From Hwanghaeella grinnelliae (GTDB taxonomy: Bacteria > Pseudomonadota > Alphaproteobacteria > UBA8366 > Aestuariispiraceae): DNA of 64,000 nt. The translations under genes and the position numbers were made by a program. The first letter of the stretch is position 1; each line of letters begins with the position of its first letter. The DNA lies in NCBI RefSeq assembly GCF_004005845.1, contig NZ_SADE01000001.1, positions 1,116,001 to 1,180,000 on the forward strand, written 5' to 3'. Under the pieces are notes generated by a model. The model worked only from the letters and a program-made list of their open reading frames with translations, was not told the origin of the DNA and ran no database searches. Below are positions 1-8,415 of the stretch, one piece after another.

Positions 1-2
1 GC

Positions 3-596
3 TTCGCGCTGGAAGCTTTAGAAGCGGTCCGAACTGTTGGAGAGTTGTTTGAACACCTGGAAGATCGTCGGCCCAAGAATATTGATGCCGGGGGGCGTTG
101 TGCTACCGCGATGTGCTTCTACAGACTGCGAAAAGCACTCCAGCCCTATGCAGCGGTGCAACTAAGGCCCGACACTCCTATCGAAGAATTGCGAGGAATT
201 TCGGGCCGAAAGCTTCGGCAATTGATTTCGTCCGAAGATGGCCTGCAGCCTCCTATGTTTCACCTATCCAGAATTTCATGGGCCGCTTTGTTCTCCGCTA
301 TTGCGTTCGGGCTTCTTGCTCTGTTTGCTCATTGGCCTTGGTACATAGCTTGTTTGAGCATGATTTTGTTTTGCTTCCTGTGCTACATGGCGCCAATTCG
401 ACTGCCGGAGGACGTGAGGACTCTAGGAGACCTGGCGAAAATGCTAACAACAACATCGATTGGTAGCCTAGTTGAGCGAGGCGCACGATTGGGACGGGAT
501 GAAGCTTGGGACATCTACCTTGAACTGCTTGCTCGTCACACCGGTATTCCTAAGCAACTGATCATGCGTGATACTTACCTAATTGATGCTAGCTAG
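3..596 (+). CDS. membrane protein with acyl-carrier-like segments, 5'-truncated by window edge
   Basis: The reading frame is open to the left edge, so the true start probably lies outside the window. A TTG at 45 is the first possible internal start but has no clear ribosome binding site. The first residues (TVGELFEHL) look like the end of an acyl-carrier-type domain. Next come a CFYRLRKAL segment and a basic linker, two close hydrophobic helices around residues 80-120 counted from position 45, a second TLGDLAK motif, and a C-terminal segment (LLARHTGIPKQLI then DTYLID) like the first half of another carrier domain. No DSL-type phosphopantetheine serine is visible in the part present. Base composition is closer to 50% GC than its neighbours. 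The function is unknown and the carrier relationship is inferred from pattern only. Confidence 0.5.
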   Translation, partial: FALEALEAVRTVGELFEHLEDRRPKNIDAGGRCATAMCFYRLRKALQPYAAVQLRPDTPIEELRGISGRKLRQLISSEDGLQPPMFHLSRISWAALFSAIAFGLLALFAHWPWYIACLSMILFCFLCYMAPIRLPEDVRTLGDLAKMLTTTSIGSLVERGARLGRDEAWDIYLELLARHTGIPKQLIMRDTYLIDAS

Positions 597-632
597 CTGC
601 ATCCGCGCTGGCGGAGGAACCGTTGGTGTGTG

Positions 633-1820
633 TTAAACCACCGCTTCTTCCAAAAACTTCTCGCCCGCCGCGATGCGATCGAAGCGGAAGGCGGATAGGT
701 CCAGGGTTTCGAATTTTCCGGTTACGATGAGTTCGGAAAGGGCGCGGCCCACCGCCGGGCTTTGCTGAATGCCGTGGCCGCTGAAGCCGTTCGCGAAGAA
801 GAGGTTGGTGATTTCGGGGTGCGGGCCGATGACCGCGTTGTGGTCGAACAGGTTCATGTCATACATGCCGGCCCAGAAGTTCACGACTTTCAGCGCTTCG
901 AATTTGGAACAGCGTTCCGCCATAACGGGCCAAATCTCGTTTTCGAACCAGGCATGGTCGACCTCGAAATCGTCGTCTTCGACCTCCGGGTCGTTGTCTT
1001 CGTCCGGTGATTTTCCGCAAACGAAGTATTGTCCCTCCGGCCGCCAATAGACGCCGGTATGGTCGATCAGCAGGGGATGGCCCGGGATCTGTTCCTTGAT
1101 GTCGACGACAAAGACGCTGCGCTTGCGCGGACGCACCGGCAGGTCGGCCCCGGCCATCGCCGCGACCTTGCCGCCGCGATACCCCGCCGCGTTGACGACG
1201 ATTCCCGCCGACAGGGTTTCGCCGCCCTTTAGATGGACCGCCGTCACTTTGTTGCCGTCGCGGTCGATGCCCACTGCCTCGTCGTCGAAATAGGTCGCGC
1301 CCAAGGCGCGCGCCTTGCGCCGAAAAGCCTGTAAAAGGGCGAAGGGATCGATCCAGCCTTCATTCGCGGTGCCAAAGGAACCGAGCGAAATGCCTTCCAG
1401 GTTCAGCCAGGGAAATTTCACGGCCATTGCATCGGCATCGAGCAGCGTGACAGGCGCGTTCTCACGGTTCTGGATATCGTGGATTCGGCGCATACCGTCT
1501 TCCATCCCCGGCGTGCCCAGGAACAGATATCCCTGTTTCTTGAAGCCCACATCCGGGCGGTCGCCGTCGACTTCCAACAGATCGCCGATCTCGGCCAGGA
1601 ACTCCGCGGTATATTGGGAGATCTTGATGTTTTCCGGCGTGGTGAACTGTTGCCTGACACCGCCCAGCGAGCGGGGCGCGGAGGCGTATTCATAGGTCTG
1701 GTCGCGCTCGATCACCGCGATACTGCCGGTGAAATCGGGCCGGTTGGACAGGAAATAGGCGATGGCGCTGCCGATCACCCCGCCGCCGATGACGACGACA
1801 TCGAATGCCTTGCTGGTCAT
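633..1820 (-). CDS. FAD-dependent oxidoreductase, DAO family (glycine/sarcosine/D-amino acid oxidase-like)
   Basis: The 395-residue protein opens with a Rossmann dinucleotide-binding motif (GGGVIG, G12/G14/G17) after a hydrophobic strand, as in the DAO/SoxB flavoprotein family. Near the C-terminus the NGFSGHGIQQSPAVGRALSELI segment fits the family's FAD-binding end (the GxSGHG pattern). Enzymes of this family oxidise secondary or primary amines to imines with FAD. The exact substrate cannot be read from the sequence; sarcosine, glycine or dimethylglycine types are all possible. It stands alone and ends convergently with the left-edge gene. A PuuB-like relative is encoded at 15076-16353. Confidence 0.85.
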   Translation of the reverse strand: MTSKAFDVVVIGGGVIGSAIAYFLSNRPDFTGSIAVIERDQTYEYASAPRSLGGVRQQFTTPENIKISQYTAEFLAEIGDLLEVDGDRPDVGFKKQGYLFLGTPGMEDGMRRIHDIQNRENAPVTLLDADAMAVKFPWLNLEGISLGSFGTANEGWIDPFALLQAFRRKARALGATYFDDEAVGIDRDGNKVTAVHLKGGETLSAGIVVNAAGYRGGKVAAMAGADLPVRPRKRSVFVVDIKEQIPGHPLLIDHTGVYWRPEGQYFVCGKSPDEDNDPEVEDDDFEVDHAWFENEIWPVMAERCSKFEALKVVNFWAGMYDMNLFDHNAVIGPHPEITNLFFANGFSGHGIQQSPAVGRALSELIVTGKFETLDLSAFRFDRIAAGEKFLEEAVV

Positions 1821-2011
1821 GAAAACGGATCACCATAAGAACGCGTGAATATTGGCTGCGGCGGGGCCGCCCTTGCCCACTCTAGGCGCGGTTTGGGGGA
1901 CTTTTCCAGTCCTGTGACACCGGGGAAGCACATAAGTTTCCCTTCAGGGTTTCACCGGGACTTGATGTAGCATGAGGATTGCATTCTAGTACGCGTCGAG
2001 GAGCTTGTTTC

Positions 2012-2437
2012 ATGTTCGAAAAACTTCGGGACGCAATACAGGAAGCCGTCGAACGGCACCGGCACCGCCCCTTTCTGGAAGCGGCGATGGCGGCCTGTGC
2101 GTATGTTGCCATGGCCGATGGCAGTATCAGTATCGGTGAGCGCGGCCGGGTGGACGACATCATGGAACATCTGGACCAGTTGCGAATTTTTGACCCTCAC
2201 GAAGGGGTTGATTTGATGAATGAGTTCGCGGATGGTCTGCGCGACGACCCGAAGAAGGGCAAGAAAGCGGTGATGAAAGCTGTGGCGGAAATGGCCGACG
2301 ATCCCGAAGCCGCTTATCTGGTCGCTCGCATGTGCATCGCCATCAGCAATGCCGATGCAGATTTCAGCCAGGTGGAACGGGAAGCGGTGATCGAGATCAT
2401 CGACGTCCTGAAAGCGTCCGACAGGGTGACGATCTAA
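2012..2437 (+). CDS. TerB-like tellurite-resistance-fold protein
   Basis: The 141-residue, mostly helical protein carries two related acidic helix-turn segments, ADGSISIGERGRVDDIME and SNADADFSQVEREAVIE, which are the hallmark of the TerB fold that chelates metal. The start at 2012 is chosen because a GGAG-type ribosome binding site (about 1998-2002) sits at proper distance; a longer in-frame extension to 1979 lacks one. TerB proteins are linked to stress and metal-sensing membrane complexes, but no other ter gene lies nearby, so the role is open. Its stop codon is one base from the stop of the convergent methyltransferase gene. Confidence 0.75.
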   Translation: MFEKLRDAIQEAVERHRHRPFLEAAMAACAYVAMADGSISIGERGRVDDIMEHLDQLRIFDPHEGVDLMNEFADGLRDDPKKGKKAVMKAVAEMADDPEAAYLVARMCIAISNADADFSQVEREAVIEIIDVLKASDRVTI

Positions 2438-2438
2438 G

Positions 2439-3524
2439 TCAGGCCGCTTTTGGCGCCCACAATTTTGGGACGCCACGCAGGATCGGTCCTGTTTCCGACG
2501 GCGATACATCGTCGAAATAACGCGACAAGATATCCGGAACGTTCAAGCCGCCCCTGCGGCGATCGTCGAAGTTTTGTTCGAACAACAAACCGTCTGGCGG
2601 TAGGAGCCTTGCCAGGCCCTGGCCATATCCGTCGACCTGCGCTTCGGTCATTTCAGCGAAGGAAAGCGTGTTGAGGCCAAGATCCGCATGTTGCAGGCAT
2701 TCGACGATGTCGGACCAGGCATAGTGGGGAACGAAAAGAAAGTCGTCGTTCTTGTCCAGATTTGCCTCAGACCGACCGTCGAAGAACGCAATGCGGGCGT
2801 CCGGCCGTGTCGCGGACAAATAGGCGGCTGAAAATGCCAAACTTGAGGGAAGGTCGACGATAACATAATGAAGGTTTGGCAAGGCGCGTTTGAGAATATA
2901 GGCGATACCGCCGAACCCGCCGCCGATTTCCACCACCACATGCCGGCGCGTTTGTTCCATGATGTGTTGGATCGCGCCGAAATTCGCCATCATCGCAATG
3001 CGTTCCGAAAAAGCGATGGTATCCAAATTCACCACGCCATGCGGACCTAGCCATCCCACTTCGCCCATCTGTTGGGGCAGGGTGATTGGGAGGAGTGCCG
3101 AGAACTGCTCCGCCGCGTCCAACGCATGGGACATTTCCAGATCCAGGCCGCGCGCCTCGATCGAGGCGAGCGAAGCATCGGGATCCGAATAGTCGGTCGG
3201 TCCGCCAATCACTTCCGGACTGGTGGCCATGTGAAGCAGCGAAATACCGGAAAACGGCCAGGAGAGAAAACGGAGGCGCTCCAAAGCCGCCTGCTCACCG
3301 GCTACAAGGTCAGCGGCATAGTCGGTAACGCCGGTCCAGAGCGGGGAGGTTTCCGTGAAACCATCCCCGTCCAGCGTCTTCTGAGTCTCCATGAACGACC
3401 TGACGATATCCAGTGCATTTCGTGCGCGGGCCAGTTGTTGGTCACTCAGCGGGATTTGGTCCCGGAAGTAACAGAACCGCGCCCGGTCTGCGGCTGGTTT
3501 TGTCAGGTCGTCCGATGGCGTCAT
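2439..3524 (-). CDS. putative sugar O-methyltransferase
   Basis: The 361-residue protein has a SAM-binding motif I (VVEIGGGFGGIAYIL) followed by the post-I strand YVIVDLPSSLAFSAAYLS. This is the layout of the putative sugar O-methyltransferase family (NanM type) found with surface-glycan genes. The start at 3524 overlaps the stop of the upstream aminotransferase by four bases (ATGA), indicating translational coupling. No glycosyltransferase or other glycan gene is near, so the methylated sugar is unknown. The pairing with an amine-type aminotransferase is odd. Confidence 0.7.
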   Translation of the reverse strand: MTPSDDLTKPAADRARFCYFRDQIPLSDQQLARARNALDIVRSFMETQKTLDGDGFTETSPLWTGVTDYAADLVAGEQAALERLRFLSWPFSGISLLHMATSPEVIGGPTDYSDPDASLASIEARGLDLEMSHALDAAEQFSALLPITLPQQMGEVGWLGPHGVVNLDTIAFSERIAMMANFGAIQHIMEQTRRHVVVEIGGGFGGIAYILKRALPNLHYVIVDLPSSLAFSAAYLSATRPDARIAFFDGRSEANLDKNDDFLFVPHYAWSDIVECLQHADLGLNTLSFAEMTEAQVDGYGQGLARLLPPDGLLFEQNFDDRRRGGLNVPDILSRYFDDVSPSETGPILRGVPKLWAPKAA

Positions 3525-4927
3525 AGACCGAGTTTTTCGACATCCGCAGCGGTTGCGTCGAGAGCCTGGCGCAGGGCGGCGACCAAATCGTCGATCTGCT
3601 CCTTCTCGATGATCAGCGGCGGGGAGACGACCATGGTGTCGCCGCATGCCCGGGAAACCGTGTTCAGTTTCATGATATGGTCGCGGCACATGGTGCCGAC
3701 CTTGCCCACATCGGCAAAGCGTTGACGGGTCTTCTTGTCCTTGCAGATTTCGACCGCACCCAACAGGCCTAGTGTGCGAACCTCGCCCACCAGGGGGTGA
3801 TCTGCCAGCGTGGCGAGTTTTTCGGCCAGATAGGGGCCGGTTTCATCCCGAACTTTCTCGACCAGATGCTCGCGCTCCATGATCTCGATATTCTTCAGCG
3901 CCACGGCGCAGGCGGCCGGGTGACCGGAATAGGTATAGCCGTGGGTGAACTCGCCGCCCTTGTCGATCAGGACCTTGGTGATCTTGTCGGAAACGGCGAC
4001 AGCCGAAATGGGCAGATAGCCCGACGACATGCCCTTGGCCATCGGCACCAGATCGGGCTTGATTCCCAGTGTCTGATGACCGAACCAGGACCCCGTCCGG
4101 CCGAAACCGCAGATCACTTCGTCGGCAATCAGCAGCAGGTCGTACTTTTCACAGATGCGCTGAACTTCCGGCCAATACGTGCTGGGCGGAATGACCACGC
4201 CGCCGGCGCCTTGGATCGGCTCGCCGATGAAGGCGGCGATATTGTCGGGGCCCAGTTCCAGGATGCGCTGTTCGATGGCGTGTGCCGCGCGTTTGCCGAA
4301 ATCTTCCTTGGATTCGCCTTCTTCCGCATTGTCGAACCAATGCGGCTGCATCACGTGGGTGATTCCGGGGATCGGCAGGTCGGCCTGTTTATGCATGCCT
4401 TTCATGCCACCCAGGCTGGCGCTCGCGACGGTGGATCCGTGATAGGCGTTCCAGCGGCTGATGATCGTCTTTTTGTACGGCTTGCCCATCAGATTCCAAT
4501 ATTGGCGAACCAGACGGATGACCGTGTCATTCGCTTCCGACCCGGAATTGGAATAGAAAAGATGGTTGAACTCGTCGCCCATCAGCGAGGAGACCTTCGC
4601 CGACAATTCAATCACCGGCGGCGTCGCCGATTTGAAGAAGGTGTTGTAGTAGGGCAGTTCCAGCATCTGCCGATAGGCGGCCTCCGCCAGTTCCGCCCGG
4701 CCGTAGCCGACATTCACGCACCACAGGCCGGCCATCCCGTCCAGCATCTTGTTGCCGTCCCCGTCATAGAGGTAACAGCCTTCGGCGCGGGTAACGACGC
4801 GCGCGCCGCCTTCCTTGCCCAATGCCTTGGTATCGGTGAAGGGATGCAGGTGATGCGCCATATCCAGGCGCTTCAGCTCTTCGATGTCGTAGTTGCGAAC
4901 GGGTTGTGTATCGAGCGTCTCGGTCAT
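3521..4927 (-). CDS. class III aminotransferase, putrescine/omega-amino acid:pyruvate type
   Basis: This 468-residue PLP enzyme has the full class III layout: the substrate-side GLWCVNVGYGR segment, the cofactor phosphate region SNSGSEAND, the PLP-stacking WNAYHGST, the acidic IADEVICGFGRTG motif, and the lysine-bearing MAKGMSSGYLP that forms the Schiff base. Overall it resembles SpuC-type putrescine:pyruvate aminotransferases. The start at 4927 follows an AAGGA ribosome binding site; an extended in-frame start at 5005 lacks one. It is the first gene of a two-gene unit with the sugar O-methyltransferase. With the ligases and PuuB-like oxidase further right it could feed polyamine nitrogen into central metabolism. 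Substrate specificity is inferred. Confidence 0.85.
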   Translation of the reverse strand: MTETLDTQPVRNYDIEELKRLDMAHHLHPFTDTKALGKEGGARVVTRAEGCYLYDGDGNKMLDGMAGLWCVNVGYGRAELAEAAYRQMLELPYYNTFFKSATPPVIELSAKVSSLMGDEFNHLFYSNSGSEANDTVIRLVRQYWNLMGKPYKKTIISRWNAYHGSTVASASLGGMKGMHKQADLPIPGITHVMQPHWFDNAEEGESKEDFGKRAAHAIEQRILELGPDNIAAFIGEPIQGAGGVVIPPSTYWPEVQRICEKYDLLLIADEVICGFGRTGSWFGHQTLGIKPDLVPMAKGMSSGYLPISAVAVSDKITKVLIDKGGEFTHGYTYSGHPAACAVALKNIEIMEREHLVEKVRDETGPYLAEKLATLADHPLVGEVRTLGLLGAVEICKDKKTRQRFADVGKVGTMCRDHIMKLNTVSRACGDTMVVSPPLIIEKEQIDDLVAALRQALDATAADVEKLGL

Positions 4928-5146
4928 AACGCAGGTCCTTTTCGATTGAGTGTCATATAGGCGAAAGGAACCCGCCGGATCAGGGATTGTACCCGATCCG
5001 CGCACAGAGGATCATCAACTCCATCTTTTCGTTACGAGCGAACATGCCGGCAGTATAACAGGTCTTTCCCGAAGGGGTAGGGGGCCGGGACAAATTGCCC
5101 TTCTGAAAACTCCCTTTCCCGGCAAAAAATAATTCGGGATCGGACC

Positions 5147-7588
5147 CTAGACGGATTTAGGCGTCGGCTCAGTTATCGGTGCGGTCCGGGCCCCGCCCAA
5201 CGTCGCGACCAGTTGCGAAAGACGCGCGACGACGCGTTCCACCGTCGTGGACATGTCGAGCGTTCGTTCGGCGTATTTCCGGCTTTCCACTGCGGCCAGC
5301 TTCACCCTGTTCATTCCCTCAGCGGTCGCGTTGGACGATGCGCTGGCAACCGCGCCTTTTTCCGTTACACCGCGCGCGGCATCGGTGACCCCGGCGATCA
5401 TGTCGACGACGCTGTTCGTCTCCACCTTGGCAGACTTCATCTTCTCAGCGATTTCCGAGGCTGCGGCCGATTGCGTCGCGATGGCGTCGGTGATCGTTAG
5501 AACGGCATCGCCCATAGAGGTCGTCGTGTCGGCAATTCCCGCGATGATCCGGGCGGTGTCGTCGGATTCCAACTGCACTTTGCCGATGGTCGTGTTGATT
5601 TCGTCGACTGCGGCCGTTGTTTGGTTGGCGAGGCCTTTGACCTCATTGGCGACGACGGCAAACCCTTTCCCGGCTTCTCCCGCCCGGGCTGCTTCGATTG
5701 TCGCATTCAGGGCCAACAGATTCGTCTGGTCTGCGATATCTTTGATGAAATTCAAGATATTGCCGATCTCGCCGACCGCTTCGGACAAACGGGCAACGCT
5801 TGCCGATGCCTCCTCCGACCGTTCCTTGGCTTCGCTGACGACAGAGCGCGTCTGGCCGGTTGTCGCTTCGATCGACGCGATCGCATCGCGCACCGTGACC
5901 GTTCCCTGTTCCGCGGCATCGACGGCGTCACGCAGGGAAATGGAACTGTTTGAAATCGTCGAGGTTTCGGCGAGCAGGCTTTCAAGAGAGTTGGAAATGT
6001 CGTCAACGGTTCGCGCGGTTTCCCGGCTTTCCGTTTCCATTGTCTCTGTGCTGCTGAAAGTCTCCTCGCTCTGGCTGCGCAAGGTATGGGCAATCCCTGA
6101 CAGATCGCTTGCGGAGCTTTGCAGTTCCTGCGCATTGGCCGCGATGCCCGTCACCAGGCTATCGACATTTTCGATGATTCTGTTGAAGGCAAAACCGAGT
6201 TCTCCCGATTCATCCGCGCTGCTTTCTTCAAGCCGGCTCGTAAGATCCGCATCGCCGCGGGACAATTCGAGCATGCGGGCAAGGACGATTCCCGTTCCCA
6301 GGCTGGTTCCGTGCTCTGCCTCATTCAGGCCGATCAACTCATGCTCGCGCGATACCCGAAGGCCGCCCGACATGGATTTGTCCATCAGGAAAAAGGTCAG
6401 ATAGGCGACACCGAAGGCCCAGACGAAGCCGATGGCGACACCGGCGCATTGCACGCCGATCTGCGACAGGCGGCCCTCCGCCGGCAAAAGGTCGGCGGGC
6501 ATCAGGACGGCCAGAATGATCGTGCCCCAGGCACCGGCTACCCCATGTACCGCGACGGCCCCGACGGCGTCGTCGATTTTGAACCGGCGAAGCAGGATAT
6601 GGCCCGCCAGCAACTGCACAATGCCGCCGGATATGCCGACAAGAACCGCGGTTTGCGTCGAAAGCACATCACAGCCGGCAGTGATCGCGACAAGCCCACC
6701 CAAGACGCCGTTGATCGATCGGTCCGGTTTGAAATATCCATCCAGCACCCGCGCAGCCAGCATGCAGGCAAGACCGCCCGTCGCGCCGGCGACGACCGTA
6801 TTGGTGATGATATGGGCGAAGGCCGGGGTGCCGGCCGTCGTCGACCCGCCGTTGAACCCGATCCAGCCGATCCAAAGAATGATCGCCCCCACGGTCGCCA
6901 GCACAGGACTATGCCCGTGTATCGGCAGGGGGTTGCCGTCGCCGTCAAAGGCGCCCAGGCGCGGGCCGAGTACGATGCAGCCTGCCAGGGCCACCCAGCC
7001 GCCGACGGAATGCACGACCGTAGATCCGGCAAAGTCGATGAATCCCCAATCGGCCAGGAATGCCGGATTGTCCGCATGCAGCAGGTTGCCCCAGGCCCAA
7101 TTGCCGAAGAACGGATAGATGATCACGGAAATGATGACGGTGATGATCAGGTAGCCGGAAAATTTCATCCGCTCGGCAACGGCGCCAGACATGATGGTCG
7201 CCGCGGTGCCGCAAAACACCACTTGGAAAACGAAGAATGTGAAGGTCCAGTCTGCGACCTTGTCGAAGATGAACAGCTCCGCTTCCATTCCAACGATACC
7301 GTTCCAGCTTTTACCGAACATCAGCATGAAACCGACGGCGCCATAGGCCACGACAGCGATGACCATGTCGGCGATATTCTTCTGCGCCACGCTGATCGAG
7401 TTCTTCGACCGGACCATCCCCGCTTCCAGCAGAAGAAATCCGCCCTGCATGAAAAAGACCAGTGCCGCCGCGATCATCGTCCAGACATGGTCCAGGTTCG
7501 TCTGCACCTGCGCGGCATCGATCGACTGGGCGAAGGCGTTTGATGGTAAGCCCGCAACTGCGGCCAAAACGATCAGTAGAAGTTTCAT
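5147..7588 (-). CDS. ammonium transporter fused to methyl-accepting chemotaxis signalling domain
   Basis: The 813-residue protein has a signal peptide (about 1-20), then a complete Amt/MEP/Rh channel (about 30-405, roughly eleven membrane helices). The periplasmic-side aspartate of the DFAGSTVVH motif (D185), both pore histidines (H193, H348) and the conserved cytoplasmic tail GLNEAEHG, contacted by PII proteins in AmtB, are all present. A HAMP-like linker (about 436-480) leads into a long coiled coil. Its hairpin tip around 615-660 ([20 protein letters not shown], then [15 protein letters not shown]) is the CheA/CheW contact region of chemoreceptors. No separate ligand-binding domain exists, so the transporter itself is the likely sensor. 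It lies 15 bases downstream of a PilZ gene, probably in one operon. Transport and signalling are inferred from preserved residues. Confidence 0.93.
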   Translation of the reverse strand: MKLLLIVLAAVAGLPSNAFAQSIDAAQVQTNLDHVWTMIAAALVFFMQGGFLLLEAGMVRSKNSISVAQKNIADMVIAVVAYGAVGFMLMFGKSWNGIVGMEAELFIFDKVADWTFTFFVFQVVFCGTAATIMSGAVAERMKFSGYLIITVIISVIIYPFFGNWAWGNLLHADNPAFLADWGFIDFAGSTVVHSVGGWVALAGCIVLGPRLGAFDGDGNPLPIHGHSPVLATVGAIILWIGWIGFNGGSTTAGTPAFAHIITNTVVAGATGGLACMLAARVLDGYFKPDRSINGVLGGLVAITAGCDVLSTQTAVLVGISGGIVQLLAGHILLRRFKIDDAVGAVAVHGVAGAWGTIILAVLMPADLLPAEGRLSQIGVQCAGVAIGFVWAFGVAYLTFFLMDKSMSGGLRVSREHELIGLNEAEHGTSLGTGIVLARMLELSRGDADLTSRLEESSADESGELGFAFNRIIENVDSLVTGIAANAQELQSSASDLSGIAHTLRSQSEETFSSTETMETESRETARTVDDISNSLESLLAETSTISNSSISLRDAVDAAEQGTVTVRDAIASIEATTGQTRSVVSEAKERSEEASASVARLSEAVGEIGNILNFIKDIADQTNLLALNATIEAARAGEAGKGFAVVANEVKGLANQTTAAVDEINTTIGKVQLESDDTARIIAGIADTTTSMGDAVLTITDAIATQSAAASEIAEKMKSAKVETNSVVDMIAGVTDAARGVTEKGAVASASSNATAEGMNRVKLAAVESRKYAERTLDMSTTVERVVARLSQLVATLGGARTAPITEPTPKSV

Positions 7589-7603
7589 GTCAGTACCTTC
7601 AGT

Positions 7604-7963
7604 CTAGGCCGATAGCGGCGTTTGATCTTGGCCGTCGTGCTTGCGCAGGACGAATTGCCGGATGCTCATCAGTGTCGTGTATTCCAGGCGGGTGAAGGCG
7701 CAACCGGCGCCGGCTGCGGTCGACCGAACGACCTTCAAATGCGTCGCCAAGACCCGCTGCCCCGTCGCGGTTGGCAGGATGAGGTCGACGGAAAGCACCG
7801 CATTCTTGGCCAGCCTGTCCTTGCCGCTCTGAATGAACAGACCGCCGAGTGAGATATCCCGAACCGGGTGCTGTACGCCGTTATGGGCAACGAAGCACCC
7901 ATGACAGAGATGCCGCGTGTCTTTACGCCGGTCTTTTTTCGATTTCCTGAACAAGCGAAGCAT
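7604..7963 (-). CDS. PilZ-domain c-di-GMP-binding protein
   Basis: The 119-residue protein is a single PilZ domain. It has the arginine-rich RRKDTR motif near residues 12-17 and the DISLGG motif around 38-43, the two halves of the c-di-GMP site. A basic KKDRRK tail at the start and a beta-rich core fit the family. An AGGACTGAGG-type ribosome binding site precedes the ATG at 7963. It is upstream of, and only 15 bases from, the transporter-chemoreceptor fusion, so the two are probably co-transcribed. It could couple second-messenger level to motility in the same response, which is inference. Confidence 0.85.
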   Translation of the reverse strand: MLRLFRKSKKDRRKDTRHLCHGCFVAHNGVQHPVRDISLGGLFIQSGKDRLAKNAVLSVDLILPTATGQRVLATHLKVVRSTAAGAGCAFTRLEYTTLMSIRQFVLRKHDGQDQTPLSA

Positions 7964-8415
7964 TTCAGCGCCTCAGTCCTAAGCCCTCGCATAAGGGGAA
8001 CTGCCTTGACGCAGGTTCCCTCCGCCAAGCTGATAACTTAACATAGGTCTAAATAATTAAAGGATTATTAGCACCAAAAGCGGCTTTCTATCCCTGCACC
8101 GGTTGTATAAAGCGGGTTACCGCAGGACCGTTGCCACGCTTAATACTATCTTGGGATGCGACGATGTCATTCTTTCTGGGGATAGACCGGGCATTCTGAG
8201 AATGCGGGGAGGACTGCGGAGGGATGCTCTAATTGGCATTGTGATCGTTACAATAAGTGCGGTACCTTGGTCCGGCATTGATCGCCTTGGAACGGGCGAG
8301 ATATGGGCGAGATATGGTCGAACGACGGGCAGGCAGTCATCACTGACGATGCCATGGCCAACCGTTCGTCATTCCCCAAGAAATAATCCGCCGAACCCCT
8401 TTCAGGAGACCGAGA
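7964..8415. other. intergenic region between divergent PilZ and hydrolase genes
   Basis: This 452-base gap separates the PilZ/transporter unit from the rightward hydrolase gene. An AT-rich patch at about 8035-8075 (TTAACATAGGTC then AAATAATTAAAGGATTATTAG) is the likely leftward promoter area. A tandem 11-base duplication (GGGCGAGATAT at 8294-8304 and 8305-8315) lies further right. The open frame running through 8103-8699 on the plus strand has no ribosome binding site and overlaps the hydrolase, so I do not call it. No tRNA or obvious structured RNA is visible. Confidence 0.5.

Noticed and set aside
3797-4960. Long plus-strand reading frame of 387 codons
   Set aside because: It is fully antisense to the class III aminotransferase, whose motifs are unmistakable; the frame is a by-product of high-GC codon use.
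6119-7543. Long plus-strand reading frame of 474 codons
   Set aside because: Antisense to the transporter-chemoreceptor fusion, with charge-rich composition and no recognisable motif.
8294-8315. Two tandem copies of GGGCGAGATAT as a regulatory repeat
   Set aside because: Only two copies with no spacing relative to a promoter; likely a chance duplication.
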